Assembly: GCA_963929535.1 (NCBI GenBank)
Contig: CAWVIZ010000008.1
Span: forward strand, 1 to 64,000
Reading direction: 5' to 3'
Source of the DNA: Pullilachnospira sp963929535
Lineage (GTDB): Bacteria; Bacillota; Clostridia; Lachnospirales; Lachnospiraceae
DNA: 64,000 nucleotides
A program made the translations under genes and the position numbers. Position 1 is the stretch's first letter. Each line of letters begins with the position of its first letter. The notes beneath the pieces are model-generated. The model saw nothing but the letters and a program-made list of their open reading frames with translations. It searched no databases and was not told where the DNA came from. Of this stretch, positions 45,324-54,184 are shown piece after piece.

Positions 45324-45420
45324 GGAATTCTCACTTTACTGAAGGCTGTACGGCCTGCCTTACCATTTTACCGAAAGCTAAACTGCTGCATAATATTTTA
45401 TTAAGAATTTCTGAACATCA

Positions 45421-45449
45421 TTGTGCATAAAATTATGCTGTGCTATAAT
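45421..45449 (+). promoter_or_regulatory. Promoter of the PAP2 gene
   Basis: TTGTGC (45421-45426), 17 bp, TATAAT (45444-45449) with a TGC extended -10. Confidence 0.6.
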
Positions 45450-45500
45450 CGCAATTAGCATAAACGATTTAATTTTTCCATGAAACGGAGGTCCTGCAGC

Positions 45501-46223
45501 TTGAGTTCATTAACATCAAAATGGAAACGGCTGATACCGGTGCTGCTGTACGGTGCTTTTTATCTGACGGCTTTTGCCTGGCTGGAAGGAAGATCCGGTC
45601 CCTACCATATTATCAATTCCAGCATCGACAGCCTGATCCCTTTCTGTGAAGTATTTATTATTCCGTATCTGCTCTGGTTTTTCTACATCGCAGCGGCCGT
45701 TATATTTTTCGCTTTCTTCAACGAGAGCCAGACGGAATATTACCGGATGATCTTTAATCTGGGGATCGGAATGACTGCCTTTCTGGTGGTTTCCTACATA
45801 TATCCCAACGGACTTACCCTGCGGCCTGTGGAGTTTCCCAGGGATAATATTTTCACGGATCTGGTCCGTATGCTGTACAAGGTGGACACTCCCACCAACG
45901 TACTTCCCAGTATCCATGTGTATAACTCGGTGGCCATCTTCTGTGCAGTCAACACCTGCCGGAAGCTTCAGCGGCATAAGGGAGTGCGGATCGCCTCTTT
46001 CCTTCTGACTTCCCTGATCGTGCTCTCTACCATGTTTCTGAAGCAGCATTCCATCTGCGACGTGGTGACAGGGATCACCTTCAACGCAGCCACTTATGTT
46101 CTTTTATACCGGGCATGCGGAGACGAGGTATTCCGAAGGGCAGGGCTTTTGGAAAAACCGGGAATTTACCGCAAACAGAAAAATTTCTCAATGGCAAAAC
46201 GGCAGAAAGAGACGGCGGAGTAA
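45501..46223 (+). CDS. PAP2-family membrane phosphatase
   Basis: A 240-residue protein with five or six membrane segments. The acid phosphatase motifs are present in part: LPSIHVYNS (motif 2) near residue 140 and KQHSICDVVTG (motif 3) near 185, with the catalytic His and Asp; motif 1 is weak. Members dephosphorylate lipid phosphates. The TTG at 45501 has GGAGG 9 nt upstream, whereas the ATG at 45480 has no ribosome site, so the TTG is preferred. The stop codon lies inside the loop region of a terminator hairpin. Confidence 0.78.
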   Translation: MSSLTSKWKRLIPVLLYGAFYLTAFAWLEGRSGPYHIINSSIDSLIPFCEVFIIPYLLWFFYIAAAVIFFAFFNESQTEYYRMIFNLGIGMTAFLVVSYIYPNGLTLRPVEFPRDNIFTDLVRMLYKVDTPTNVLPSIHVYNSVAIFCAVNTCRKLQRHKGVRIASFLLTSLIVLSTMFLKQHSICDVVTGITFNAATYVLLYRACGDEVFRRAGLLEKPGIYRKQKNFSMAKRQKETAE

Positions 46224-46243
46224 GGTTCTCCGCCGTCTCTTTC
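46208..46243 (+). terminator. Intrinsic terminator at the end of the PAP2 gene
   Basis: A 13-bp GC-rich stem (AGAGACGGCGGAG with its complement) is followed by TTCT; the T-run is short. Confidence 0.65.
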
Positions 46244-46303
46244 TGCCTGAATATCCTTCCAGGGGATCTCTTCCCTGAATCTCCCCGTTTTTAAACCGGT
46301 TCT

Positions 46304-47320
46304 TTAATTGAATCCGTAAATTTTCTGCACCACCTTATATACGGCACTGGACACCTGGCGTCCTCCCTTTCCGGGAAGGTTGCAGAAACGCCCCAGAAGG
46401 CTGACTCTTATAGCCAGATAATTTTTTACATCTGCATTCTTCAGATATTTCCAAAGCTCTACCTTTTTCTCATACGCCTCATCCGTCTTGGCCCGGATCA
46501 GTATGATAGTGGAAACCGTGGTGATTATGGTAAGCATATGTATCATATATTTTCTCAGATTCTTATGGAGATTTTTCTGAGCCGCCATATGATCGATCAT
46601 CATTTTATTTACCCGCAGCTGCTGGTCTACCCGGCTGATCATCACCTGCTCATTGACCGACTGGTTGGAACGCCCGATATAATACCGGTACAGATTTACA
46701 TCCAGATAGTACATGGTCCGCACGTATGGAAGCGGTACAAAAGCCACCAGATTATCCACATAAAAGGTATGCTCCGGCAGCTTCATGCCGCTTTCTCTCA
46801 GCAGATCCGTTCTGTAGATCAGGGAATGCATCAGCAGGTAATGGCTGTTGCCCAGGGATCTCACATTGTCCCATCCGAAAATCCTGTTCTGAGGAAGCGA
46901 TGACCTGTAACGCATTACTGCCTTTCTCCTGGCTCCCACCTTCTCATATACATAATTGCAGATCAGAAGATCCAGGGTTTCGGGCCCCTGCACGCATTCC
47001 TTCAGTGTCCGCAAAGCTTTGTGATACGCTTCCTCGTTCAGCCAGTCATCGCTGTCCACCACTTTAAAATACAGCCCCTGAGCATTCTCAAGCCCTGTGT
47101 TCACAGCTCCTCCATGTCCCTTATTCTCCTGATGGATCGCCCGGACAATGGTGGGATATTTTTCCTGATATTCCATGGCAATCTTCAGCGTCTCATCTTT
47201 GGAGCCATCATCCACGATCAGTATTTCCACATCCTCCCCTCCCGCAAGAAGGGAGTCTACACATTTTCTCATATATTCCTGCGAGTTATAGCAGGGCACT
47301 GTAACACTTAATAATTTCAC
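46304..47320 (-). CDS. Family 2 glycosyltransferase
   Basis: A 338-residue GT-A glycosyltransferase: VTVPCYNSQEYM at the start, IVDDGSKDET near 37, and DSDDW near 95 (metal- and sugar-nucleotide-binding Asp). It probably adds a sugar to a cell-wall or exopolysaccharide acceptor. No strong membrane anchor; a moderately hydrophobic stretch lies near residues 245-265. The start is a GTG at 47320 behind GAGGAGAAAGG, because the conserved domain begins there and no ATG follows nearby. It lies about 100 nt downstream of mutY. Confidence 0.85.
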   Translation of the reverse strand: MKLLSVTVPCYNSQEYMRKCVDSLLAGGEDVEILIVDDGSKDETLKIAMEYQEKYPTIVRAIHQENKGHGGAVNTGLENAQGLYFKVVDSDDWLNEEAYHKALRTLKECVQGPETLDLLICNYVYEKVGARRKAVMRYRSSLPQNRIFGWDNVRSLGNSHYLLMHSLIYRTDLLRESGMKLPEHTFYVDNLVAFVPLPYVRTMYYLDVNLYRYYIGRSNQSVNEQVMISRVDQQLRVNKMMIDHMAAQKNLHKNLRKYMIHMLTIITTVSTIILIRAKTDEAYEKKVELWKYLKNADVKNYLAIRVSLLGRFCNLPGKGGRQVSSAVYKVVQKIYGFN

Positions 47321-47422
47321 TGTTTTCCCTTTCTCCTCTGTTAAAATTTGCTGACTGCAGCCTGGCGGATGGCACGTCTGCACCCCAGCCGCCAGGATAT
47401 GAAGCAGGCAATCCCGCCTCTG

Positions 47423-48484
47423 TCATTTTACCCCCAGCCGCATATTGATCCGGGAGGCATACGCTGCGAATGCCGCCGGTACGGCGTACTGCTCTTCCGC
47501 CTGGGCGATCTCCACAAAGATCATATCCTTTTCTTTCTCTTTATCAAGAGCCGCCACCTGAATGGCGTATCCGGTCATATCCCATTCCACATGGGAAAAA
47601 ATATGTCTGGCCGGTCCAAGAGGAAGGATACGCAGCGGCTCCAGACCGTATTCTCTCAGCCACAGCAGTACCTGACCATCCTCCAGATGACCGGAAAGGC
47701 TGGGCAGCTCGTACATTCCTGCCAGAAGTCCTCTGTCAGGACGCTTCCGAAGGGCCACCTTTTCCCCATCCCGAATCACAAGAACCGTTCTCTTTTCCAC
47801 CCGCCTGGCTTTTGCTTTTTTCTTTACCGGAAGCTCCTGTACGGTACCATGGGCTCTGGCAAGGCACATTTTTTTTACGGGACACTGCTGGCATCGGGCA
47901 GGACCGTTCGGAACGCATATCACCGCCCCCAGCTCCATCAGCGCCTGGTTGAAGGTTCCCGGATCATCAGGGGGAATCATGGCCAGCAGCTCCTTTTCCA
48001 CTCTGGTTTTTACTGACTGCTTCAGAATATCCTCATAATTCTCCGTGATCCTGGAGATCACCCGGAGGACATTCCCATCCACCGCTGGAACCGGGATTCC
48101 ATAGGCGATGGAAGCCACCGCTCCCGCCGTGTAGCTTCCGATTCCAGGCAGACTCTTCAAAGCCTCATAGTCCGCCGGAAGTTTCCCGCCATATTCCTCC
48201 GCGATTATCACTGCGGCCTTCTGGATATTCCTTACCCGGTTATAATAACCCAGTCCTTCCCACAGCTTCAGAAGCTGTTCCTCCGGACAGACGGCCAGAT
48301 CCTCCACTGTGGGAAGCGCCTGGATGAAACGGGAAAAATAGGGCTTCACCGCCTCCACCCGGGTCTGCTGCAGCATAATCTCGGAAATCCATATATAGTA
48401 TGGGTTCCGTTCCTCTCTCCAGGGGAGGATCCTCCTGTTCTCCCGATACCATTCCATCAGCGGTTCTGTGATCTCTTCTATCAT
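47423..48484 (-). CDS. mutY: A/G-specific adenine DNA glycosylase
   Basis: A 353-residue base-excision repair enzyme removing adenine opposite 8-oxoguanine. The HhH-GPD fold has the catalytic Glu in WISEIMLQQTRV and Asp in VPAVDGNVLR, with the hairpin LPGIGSYTAGA. The 4Fe-4S cluster ligands are C-X6-C-X2-C-X5-C (last three in CQQCPVKKMC). A NUDIX-like C-terminal domain follows. It starts 1 nt after the sfsA stop. Confidence 0.95.
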   Translation of the reverse strand: MIEEITEPLMEWYRENRRILPWREERNPYYIWISEIMLQQTRVEAVKPYFSRFIQALPTVEDLAVCPEEQLLKLWEGLGYYNRVRNIQKAAVIIAEEYGGKLPADYEALKSLPGIGSYTAGAVASIAYGIPVPAVDGNVLRVISRITENYEDILKQSVKTRVEKELLAMIPPDDPGTFNQALMELGAVICVPNGPARCQQCPVKKMCLARAHGTVQELPVKKKAKARRVEKRTVLVIRDGEKVALRKRPDRGLLAGMYELPSLSGHLEDGQVLLWLREYGLEPLRILPLGPARHIFSHVEWDMTGYAIQVAALDKEKEKDMIFVEIAQAEEQYAVPAAFAAYASRINMRLGVK

Positions 48485-48485
48485 C

Positions 48486-49181
48486 CTACTCCATCTCCGT
48501 CAAAAAATCTACTGGTATTTTCTGATCAATCACAATCCTTCCCGGGTATACCAGACAGTCCCGGGCGATCACCTGCACTCCCGCCTGGGCTGCCTCCCGC
48601 AGAACATGACCAAATTCCGGCTGTGTCCTCCAGTTAGGCTGAAAAGAATGGACTCCCTTCATCTGGATCACAAAGATCAGATACGCTTCATACCCTTCCT
48701 TTACACAGTCCATCAGCTCCCGCATATGACGTATCCCCCGCTGGGTGGGAGCATCCGGAAAACGGGCGATCCCATTTTCCTCCAGCGTGACGCCCTTTAC
48801 CTCCAGAAACGCCTTGTGTTCCCCATGCTCCGCATACAGATCAAACCGGGAGCTTCCATATTTTTTCTCCATAGCGGTCATCCTCAGATCCGGAAAAAGG
48901 CCGCCGGCTTCCATCCACTCCCGCACCAGAAAATTAGGCATCTGGGAATCCATGTTCACCAGCAGATCTCCCTTATACACCTGTACCAGATCAAAACGGG
49001 TCTTGCGATGGGGATTCTCTGCCTCCTCCAGAAGGACTCTGGCTCCCGGCACCAGAAGCTCTCTGCATCTTCCTGTATTCTTCACATGGCAGATTTCCTC
49101 CTTCCCGTCCACCTGTACCCGGGCAATAAACCGGTTGGGCCGGCTGATAAATATTCCCTCTCTGATCCTTCTGTATTCCAT
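48486..49181 (-). CDS. sfsA: SfsA-family protein (sugar fermentation stimulation)
   Basis: A 231-residue SfsA protein: RFIARVQVDG, HVKNTGRCRELL near residue 32, YGSSRFDLY near 107 and LEVKGVTLE near 123. The Asp and Glu-x-Lys residues resemble a nuclease-like active site and the N-terminal OB-fold would bind nucleic acid; the cellular role is still uncertain. The ATG at 49181 has AAAGGA upstream and begins the conserved N-terminus. It forms an operon with mutY. Confidence 0.92.
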   Translation of the reverse strand: MEYRRIREGIFISRPNRFIARVQVDGKEEICHVKNTGRCRELLVPGARVLLEEAENPHRKTRFDLVQVYKGDLLVNMDSQMPNFLVREWMEAGGLFPDLRMTAMEKKYGSSRFDLYAEHGEHKAFLEVKGVTLEENGIARFPDAPTQRGIRHMRELMDCVKEGYEAYLIFVIQMKGVHSFQPNWRTQPEFGHVLREAAQAGVQVIARDCLVYPGRIVIDQKIPVDFLTEME

Positions 49182-49202
49182 TGGCCATCCTTTCATTACA
49201 GC

Positions 49203-49231
49203 TTGCTTTTTTCCCCGTTCTTCTTTACAAT
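49203..49231 (+). promoter_or_regulatory. Promoter of the HAD hydrolase gene
   Basis: TTGCTT (49203-49208), 17 bp, TACAAT (49226-49231). Confidence 0.55.
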
Positions 49232-49274
49232 GAGGTTGAACTATCTGTTTCAATATATCACAAAGGAGATCTCT

Positions 49275-49892
49275 ATGGACAGTATTATTTTTGATGTGGA
49301 CGGAACTCTGTGGGACTCCACAGACATCTGCGCCCAGGCATGGAACACCATACTTTCCCGTGAAACCCCTGATGCGCCTCCGGTGACAGGCCAGCGGCTG
49401 AAGGAACTGTTCGGCAGACTGCTTCCTGATATTGCCGCCATCCTCTTTGCCAGTGAAAGCCGGCAGCGTCAGCTGGAGCTGATCGACCAGTGCTGTCAGG
49501 AAGAACACCAGGCACTTCTCCGCCAGTGTGCGCCCCTTTATCCTGATCTGGAGTCTGTACTGGCTGCCCTGAAGGAAAAATACCGCCTTTTCATCGTCAG
49601 CAACTGCCAGGCCGGCTATATAGAAGTATTCCTCCAGTCCAGCGGTCTCGGTCCTTACTTTGAAGGTCATCTCTGCCCCGGTGATACCGGCATGCCCAAG
49701 GGCGCCAATATCCGGCGCATCATGTCGGACTACAGTCTGAAATCCCCGGTCTACGTGGGGGATACCATGGGAGATTTCAACGCTTCCAGGGAGGCGGGTA
49801 TTCCTTTTGTATATGCCGCCTATGGATTCGGAGAGGTTCCACACCCCGATTATACCATCCATACCCCCAAAGAACTTCTTAATATTTTTTAA
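49275..49892 (+). CDS. HAD-family hydrolase
   Basis: A 205-residue phosphatase of the phosphoglycolate phosphatase/beta-phosphoglucomutase type. Motif I is IIFDVDGTLWDS (Asp7, Asp9), motif II FIVSNCQ near residue 112, a Lys near 142, and motif IV VYVGDTMGDFNASREAG near 158. A helical cap lies between motifs I and II. The substrate is not evident. AAAGGAG precedes the ATG. It is divergent from sfsA. Confidence 0.9.
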   Translation: MDSIIFDVDGTLWDSTDICAQAWNTILSRETPDAPPVTGQRLKELFGRLLPDIAAILFASESRQRQLELIDQCCQEEHQALLRQCAPLYPDLESVLAALKEKYRLFIVSNCQAGYIEVFLQSSGLGPYFEGHLCPGDTGMPKGANIRRIMSDYSLKSPVYVGDTMGDFNASREAGIPFVYAAYGFGEVPHPDYTIHTPKELLNIF

Positions 49893-49935
49893 ATTTATAA
49901 AAACCGCTGATCGTTTCAGCTTCCATATGCGATCA

Positions 49936-49965
49936 AATGCCCCGCTGCAGTCAGCGGGGCATTGC
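49936..49965. terminator. Hairpin terminator between HAD and L,D-transpeptidase genes
   Basis: A stem ATGCCCCGCT with its complement lies between two converging genes; T-runs are short on both sides. Confidence 0.6.
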
Positions 49966-49980
49966 GTCCGCCAGAATCCG

Positions 49981-51579
49981 TTATCCGATCAGGCTGTAAC
50001 CATCATTGTAGACACACACGATAGGTGTCTCCTTATCGATCATTTCATAGATTTGAGCAGCCTTGCTCCTGGGCAGATTAATGCAGCCATGGGAGCCGCT
50101 GTAACGGTAAATAGTTCCGCCAAAGGTGCCTCTCCAGGAGGCATCGTGAAGGCCGATCCCTCCGTTAAAGGGCATCCAGAAATCCACATGAGATTCATAG
50201 CTGGGCTGTCCGTTGGGAAGCGGCCGTCCCTTCAGAATCCTGTCCTTCTGTTTGTATGTCAGAAGGAAAATACCGGGCGGCGTAAATCTGTCACTGGTCA
50301 TCTTTCCCGACACCAGAGGGCTGTCCAGCACCATTTCCCCATTCCTGTAATAATACAGATGCTGCTCCGTCAGATTCACCTCGATATAATTTTCTCCCAG
50401 GCCGTTGTTTTCCTCCCCCATCTCCCTGCTGGAATATTCCGGTTCTCTGGAAACTGATTCCTGTGCCTTCAGAAGCGCTCTCAGCGCTTTCCTTTCCTCC
50501 TTCTGATTGATCTTCCAGCCGTATCCGTCACTGTTCACAGTCACATCCAGTCCGGAGGTTGTATGAAACTTCCGGTCTTTTCCCTTGGTATTCACCTGAT
50601 CCGCCAGATCTTTCACATATTCTTCCAGCTTTTCCTCAAACTTCTCCTCATCTCTGCTGTAGTTTCCCTGCTCGTCCTTTACCAGCCAGTCCTTCAGTTC
50701 ATTTCCGTCCAGAACTTTCTGTTCTCCGCCCGGCAGCTCATAGGTGACCGAGACCTTCACCAGACTGTTCAGCTGATCCCTTTCGCGGATCACGCTGTCA
50801 TCATCCTGGCGCACTGCAGGCTGAACATAGGCATCCGCCTCCTCGGCCAGGACCCTGGAACTGCTTTTCCCGACTGCTTCCTCCACTTCCGCCAGAAGCG
50901 CATCCTTCTGGATCACCGTTCCTTCCGTTTCCGGCACAATAACGAATTCTCCATTGGAAAACTCCACATACGCATCCGTTGGCTGCTGCTGGTTTTCTTC
51001 CATAAGTTCCGGCATCTGATCCAGTCTTTCCTCCAGCTTCTGCTGGTCAAACTTAACATTCTCCTCTATCTGATACTCTTCCTTCTCAAAATACGCCCGG
51101 ATCCACAGAAGGGGATTCTGCTTTTGGCAAAGCGCTTCCACACTGCCGTCACTCACATACTGGTAATCGATCTCCCCTCCGGAAATCTCCTCTGACACAC
51201 CATTTCGGAATTCCACAGTCATCCTGTAGTTCTCCACCTTTTTCCGGATCTTATCTTCTGCCTGGGCCACCGTCAGGCCGCCGCAATCAATCTCATTGAT
51301 AGTTGTTCCCTCAAAAAATCTGTCCCGGTAACTGTACGCCCGATAGCCATAATACCCCATACCTCCGGCGAACATCAGGCAGGCCGCCCCGATGCCGATT
51401 CTCACTCCCCATCTGGGCTTCCTCTTCCCATCCTCTTCCCCATTCAGAATCTTTTCCGTTTCCCTTTCCTGTTTCTGCTCCCCGATGCTTTTCCTTTCCT
51501 TTGAAGTCTGCATCTGCTGCTGCTCCCTCTGCTGCCTTAACAGCTCCTGAAATTTTTCTCTGGAAGAATTTCCCTTCAT
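49981..51579 (-). CDS. L,D-transpeptidase (YkuD) with peptidoglycan-binding domain
   Basis: A 532-residue cell-wall enzyme. A charged cytoplasmic N-terminus (about residues 1-55) and one membrane segment (about 57-78) are followed by PG_binding_4/VanW-type domains and a C-terminal YkuD domain from about residue 400. The catalytic signature HGCINLPRS follows the conserved GIGLHDASW. It would form 3-3 cross-links or attach proteins to peptidoglycan outside the membrane. Its own promoter probably includes a TATAAT about 35 nt upstream of the start. Confidence 0.92.
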   Translation of the reverse strand: MKGNSSREKFQELLRQQREQQQMQTSKERKSIGEQKQERETEKILNGEEDGKRKPRWGVRIGIGAACLMFAGGMGYYGYRAYSYRDRFFEGTTINEIDCGGLTVAQAEDKIRKKVENYRMTVEFRNGVSEEISGGEIDYQYVSDGSVEALCQKQNPLLWIRAYFEKEEYQIEENVKFDQQKLEERLDQMPELMEENQQQPTDAYVEFSNGEFVIVPETEGTVIQKDALLAEVEEAVGKSSSRVLAEEADAYVQPAVRQDDDSVIRERDQLNSLVKVSVTYELPGGEQKVLDGNELKDWLVKDEQGNYSRDEEKFEEKLEEYVKDLADQVNTKGKDRKFHTTSGLDVTVNSDGYGWKINQKEERKALRALLKAQESVSREPEYSSREMGEENNGLGENYIEVNLTEQHLYYYRNGEMVLDSPLVSGKMTSDRFTPPGIFLLTYKQKDRILKGRPLPNGQPSYESHVDFWMPFNGGIGLHDASWRGTFGGTIYRYSGSHGCINLPRSKAAQIYEMIDKETPIVCVYNDGYSLIG

Positions 51580-51987
51580 ACAACTCTCTCCAATTTTCCA
51601 AAATTTATGCCCTCATTATAGCACAGAAATATCTACTTTTTTCGACATTTCATAAAAGTCAGAAATTTGTAAAGATTAGGAGATGCATCACGGATCAGAC
51701 TTCTGATGGGATAGTAAGCGGACAGGATCAATCACCGCAAACGTTAAACCGGAAGACAGAACGGCTGCAGATAACCCCAATCTGCGTAAGGGATATTTTA
51801 TGTATAGAAAATGTACATATGGAAAAGATGATTGCGAAAGGAATCTGAACGGTATTTTTCTGCTGCAGGATCCAGCCTGCAGCCTTAAAAGGCAGCGGAG
51901 CTTCCGATCCTCGCCCCGCTGCGGCCGGCGCTTTACATATACCCCAGGGCCGCAGCCCGGTCAAATGGACGTGATATTTTTCAGCTT
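51580..51987. other. Intergenic region, no gene seen
   Basis: About 400 bp without a supported gene. It contains a perfect 8-bp hairpin (GCTGCAGG/CCTGCAGC, 51862-51883) without a T-run. Confidence 0.4.
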
Positions 51988-52443
51988 TCATTGTCTGTGG
52001 AGGCGGGTATCTCTTCCCCATCGGAAAACTCCTCCCAGCACTATATTCACCACAAAAATAGCCAGCGCGATCATAGCTGCTGTCTGCAGCGTCTGAAGCA
52101 GATAGTACATGGAAGTCTCATTCTGGGAATTCAGGATATAATAAACGATCCGGTACATTCCCGCTCCCGGCACCAGCGTCATATTTGCCGGAATCAAAAA
52201 CATAGTCACCGGAGTCTTAAAAACTCTGGCACAGATGTGTGCGCCCACGGAAATTACCACAGCTCCCAGAAAAGTACTCAGCAGCAATGACTCCAGTTTC
52301 GCATCCGCTATCAGATATACAAACCACCCCAGGCCCCCCGCTACACCTGCCCAGGGTAAAAATTTTGCGGGAACTCCCAGTACAGCGCCAAACCCGATCA
52401 CTGCCACCAGGCCTCCTGCACTCTGTATCACCATTTCAGCCAT
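51988..52443 (-). CDS. Threonine/serine exporter, ThrE C-terminal-type subunit
   Basis: A 151-residue membrane protein with four or five hydrophobic segments, of the DUF3815/ThrE_2 type. The MFLIPANMTLVPGAGMYR stretch near 92 is the family core. Together with the DUF1212 protein encoded just upstream it should form a split ThrE exporter for threonine or serine. The gap to the upstream gene is 74 nt. Confidence 0.88.
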   Translation of the reverse strand: MAEMVIQSAGGLVAVIGFGAVLGVPAKFLPWAGVAGGLGWFVYLIADAKLESLLLSTFLGAVVISVGAHICARVFKTPVTMFLIPANMTLVPGAGMYRIVYYILNSQNETSMYYLLQTLQTAAMIALAIFVVNIVLGGVFRWGRDTRLHRQ

Positions 52444-52517
52444 GTTGTTTACTCCTTTATATCCGGCCTGTATCAGAACATTCTGCCCCTGGGATTTTCA
52501 GCGGCATACGGATTTCA

Positions 52518-53264
52518 TCAGACCACGCTCATCCCGATACCGATCCCGATCGCTACCGCAGATGCGATCACAAAAGCCTCCGCAGCCCTGGCCATCCCCG
52601 ACAGATAATCTCCGTGAAGCGTATCAAATACCGCATTGGTGATCGCGGCTCCCGGTACGAAAGGCATGATAGCACTGATGATAATCTGGTCACGTCCCAA
52701 AGTCCAGGGAAGCAGCTTCACAGAAAGCTCCACCACAACTGCCAGAAACACACAGCACAGCAGATTTTCCAGGAACATATGTAAATTTGCTTTCCTGCAG
52801 AGCAGAAAAACAAATGCTGTGAGCAAACCGGTATAAGCCGCCACCACAGCATCCGCCATTCCGCCGCCGAACATCACTGCAAATCCCCCTGTAATAGCGG
52901 TCATTGCCAAAAAATTTCCTTTGATGTCTCTGGGTGCCCGCCACAGAGCCTTCATCCGACGAAATGCCTCATCCAGCGATATCTTATCCGAACAAAAATC
53001 CCTGGAAATCACATTCACTTTATCGATCATAGCCAGGTTCGTTCCTCTGCTGCTGATTCTCCGCACCACGGTAAGAGAATCTATGGATGGATCGTCAAGT
53101 GTAGCTACAAATCCGGTCATCATCACCAGAACCTGTACGGTTTTCAGATTGGATTTTTTCAGAATCCGATAGATTGTATCCTCCACCCGGTAAGTCTCCG
53201 CACCGCTTTTCATCAGGATCTCCCCGGCGAATACAGCAGTATCAAACAACAGCTTATAATCCAA
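52518..53264 (-). CDS. Threonine/serine exporter, ThrE N-terminal-type subunit (DUF1212)
   Basis: A 248-residue protein: a soluble N-terminal domain (AGEILMKSGAETYRVEDTI, near residue 13) followed by about five membrane segments, with AIMPFVPGAAITNA near 198. It is the partner of the following small membrane gene. The start is an ATG 19 nt after the CarD stop, within one operon. Confidence 0.88.
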   Translation of the reverse strand: MDYKLLFDTAVFAGEILMKSGAETYRVEDTIYRILKKSNLKTVQVLVMMTGFVATLDDPSIDSLTVVRRISSRGTNLAMIDKVNVISRDFCSDKISLDEAFRRMKALWRAPRDIKGNFLAMTAITGGFAVMFGGGMADAVVAAYTGLLTAFVFLLCRKANLHMFLENLLCCVFLAVVVELSVKLLPWTLGRDQIIISAIMPFVPGAAITNAVFDTLHGDYLSGMARAAEAFVIASAVAIGIGIGMSVV

Positions 53265-53283
53265 CAGTCTGTACCTCCGCTAA

Positions 53284-53802
53284 TCAATTCCTTTCCATGG
53301 GAATACCATCCTGGTGAAACAGAAGTGAAATCACCTGATTTTTCTTCAGATGCAGAACAATACCGACTTCCTCGAATACCAGCCGCTCCGCTTCCCGGAA
53401 AAAATGCTCATCTGAACTGTGAAGCTTCCTTCCGGCTGCCGCTCTTTTCCTCTTCTGCCGGTACAGGCAGCGGATCATCTGGATCATCTCCATCCGGTCC
53501 CCTTCTGACAGGATTCTCCGGAAGGTATCCTTTCTCAGATTCTCATTAAAAATCCAGGGAGACGGCTCCTGGGGGATCTGCCTCACCAGCTGCAGGATCT
53601 CCTCCCTGGTCATCAGCCTGCGCATCTTATCCTGTATCTGCTGGCTGTCCGTAGGCGCGTAGATCGTTGCCCTGTCATCATCCACAGGCTTCAGAATATA
53701 ATACATTCTGCTTTTTCTGTCAAATGTCCTTTCTCCGATCTCCTGAACCCGGCAAACTCCCGTTTTTCCATAAATCACCAGATCACCAGTTTCCAATTTC
53801 AT
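53284..53802 (-). CDS. CarD-family transcriptional regulator
   Basis: A 172-residue regulator. The CarD N-terminal RNA-polymerase-interacting domain (GDLVIYGKTGVCRVQEIG) covers residues 4-65 and is followed by a helical DNA-binding part. CarD/CdnL proteins bind the beta subunit and affect promoter opening. AGGAGG lies 7 nt upstream of the ATG at 53802; a further ATG six codons upstream has no site. It is the first gene of the operon with the split ThrE exporter, preceded by a 300-nt leader. Confidence 0.88.
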   Translation of the reverse strand: MKLETGDLVIYGKTGVCRVQEIGERTFDRKSRMYYILKPVDDDRATIYAPTDSQQIQDKMRRLMTREEILQLVRQIPQEPSPWIFNENLRKDTFRRILSEGDRMEMIQMIRCLYRQKRKRAAAGRKLHSSDEHFFREAERLVFEEVGIVLHLKKNQVISLLFHQDGIPMERN

Positions 53803-53989
53803 TGTGTTACCTCCTGTCACAACGTGTCAAAGCTGCAGCTCGGCTATCTAAGCCCGGCTGTAACAAAAGGTATTCCCCGGTATACCCCACCGTATCGCAA
53901 TATCAGTCAGCACCTCCGCTGCCCGGCAGCCAAATGCTGATTCCCGCCGCAGATCTTACAATCACCTGAAATCTCTGCCCGCGAGAAAA

Positions 53990-54032
53990 AGTGCAGTTTG
54001 CCAATAGTTTCGCTTCCGCCAAACAAACTGCA
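53990..54032. repeat. 10-bp inverted repeat in the CarD leader
   Basis: GTGCAGTTTG and CAAACTGCAC are separated by 23 nt. It lies within a GC-rich leader of the CarD operon. It is too widely spaced for a simple terminator and has no T-run. Confidence 0.5.
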
Positions 54033-54117
54033 CGTTACTATGAATATTACGCCATTTGCTCCGCGCATGGCTGATGGCGCCGTTGGCCACTTCGCTGCGC
54101 TTCGAGCCGTTATAATA

Positions 54118-54147
54118 ATTATACCATCTGTTTCCACAAAATGTCAG
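54118..54147 (-). promoter_or_regulatory. Promoter of the CarD-ThrE operon
   Basis: CTGACA (54142-54147), 18 bp, TATAAT (54118-54123). Confidence 0.6.
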
Positions 54148-54184
54148 GGGGTTTTTCAAAATTTTCGTGAAAGCTCGTAACAGT

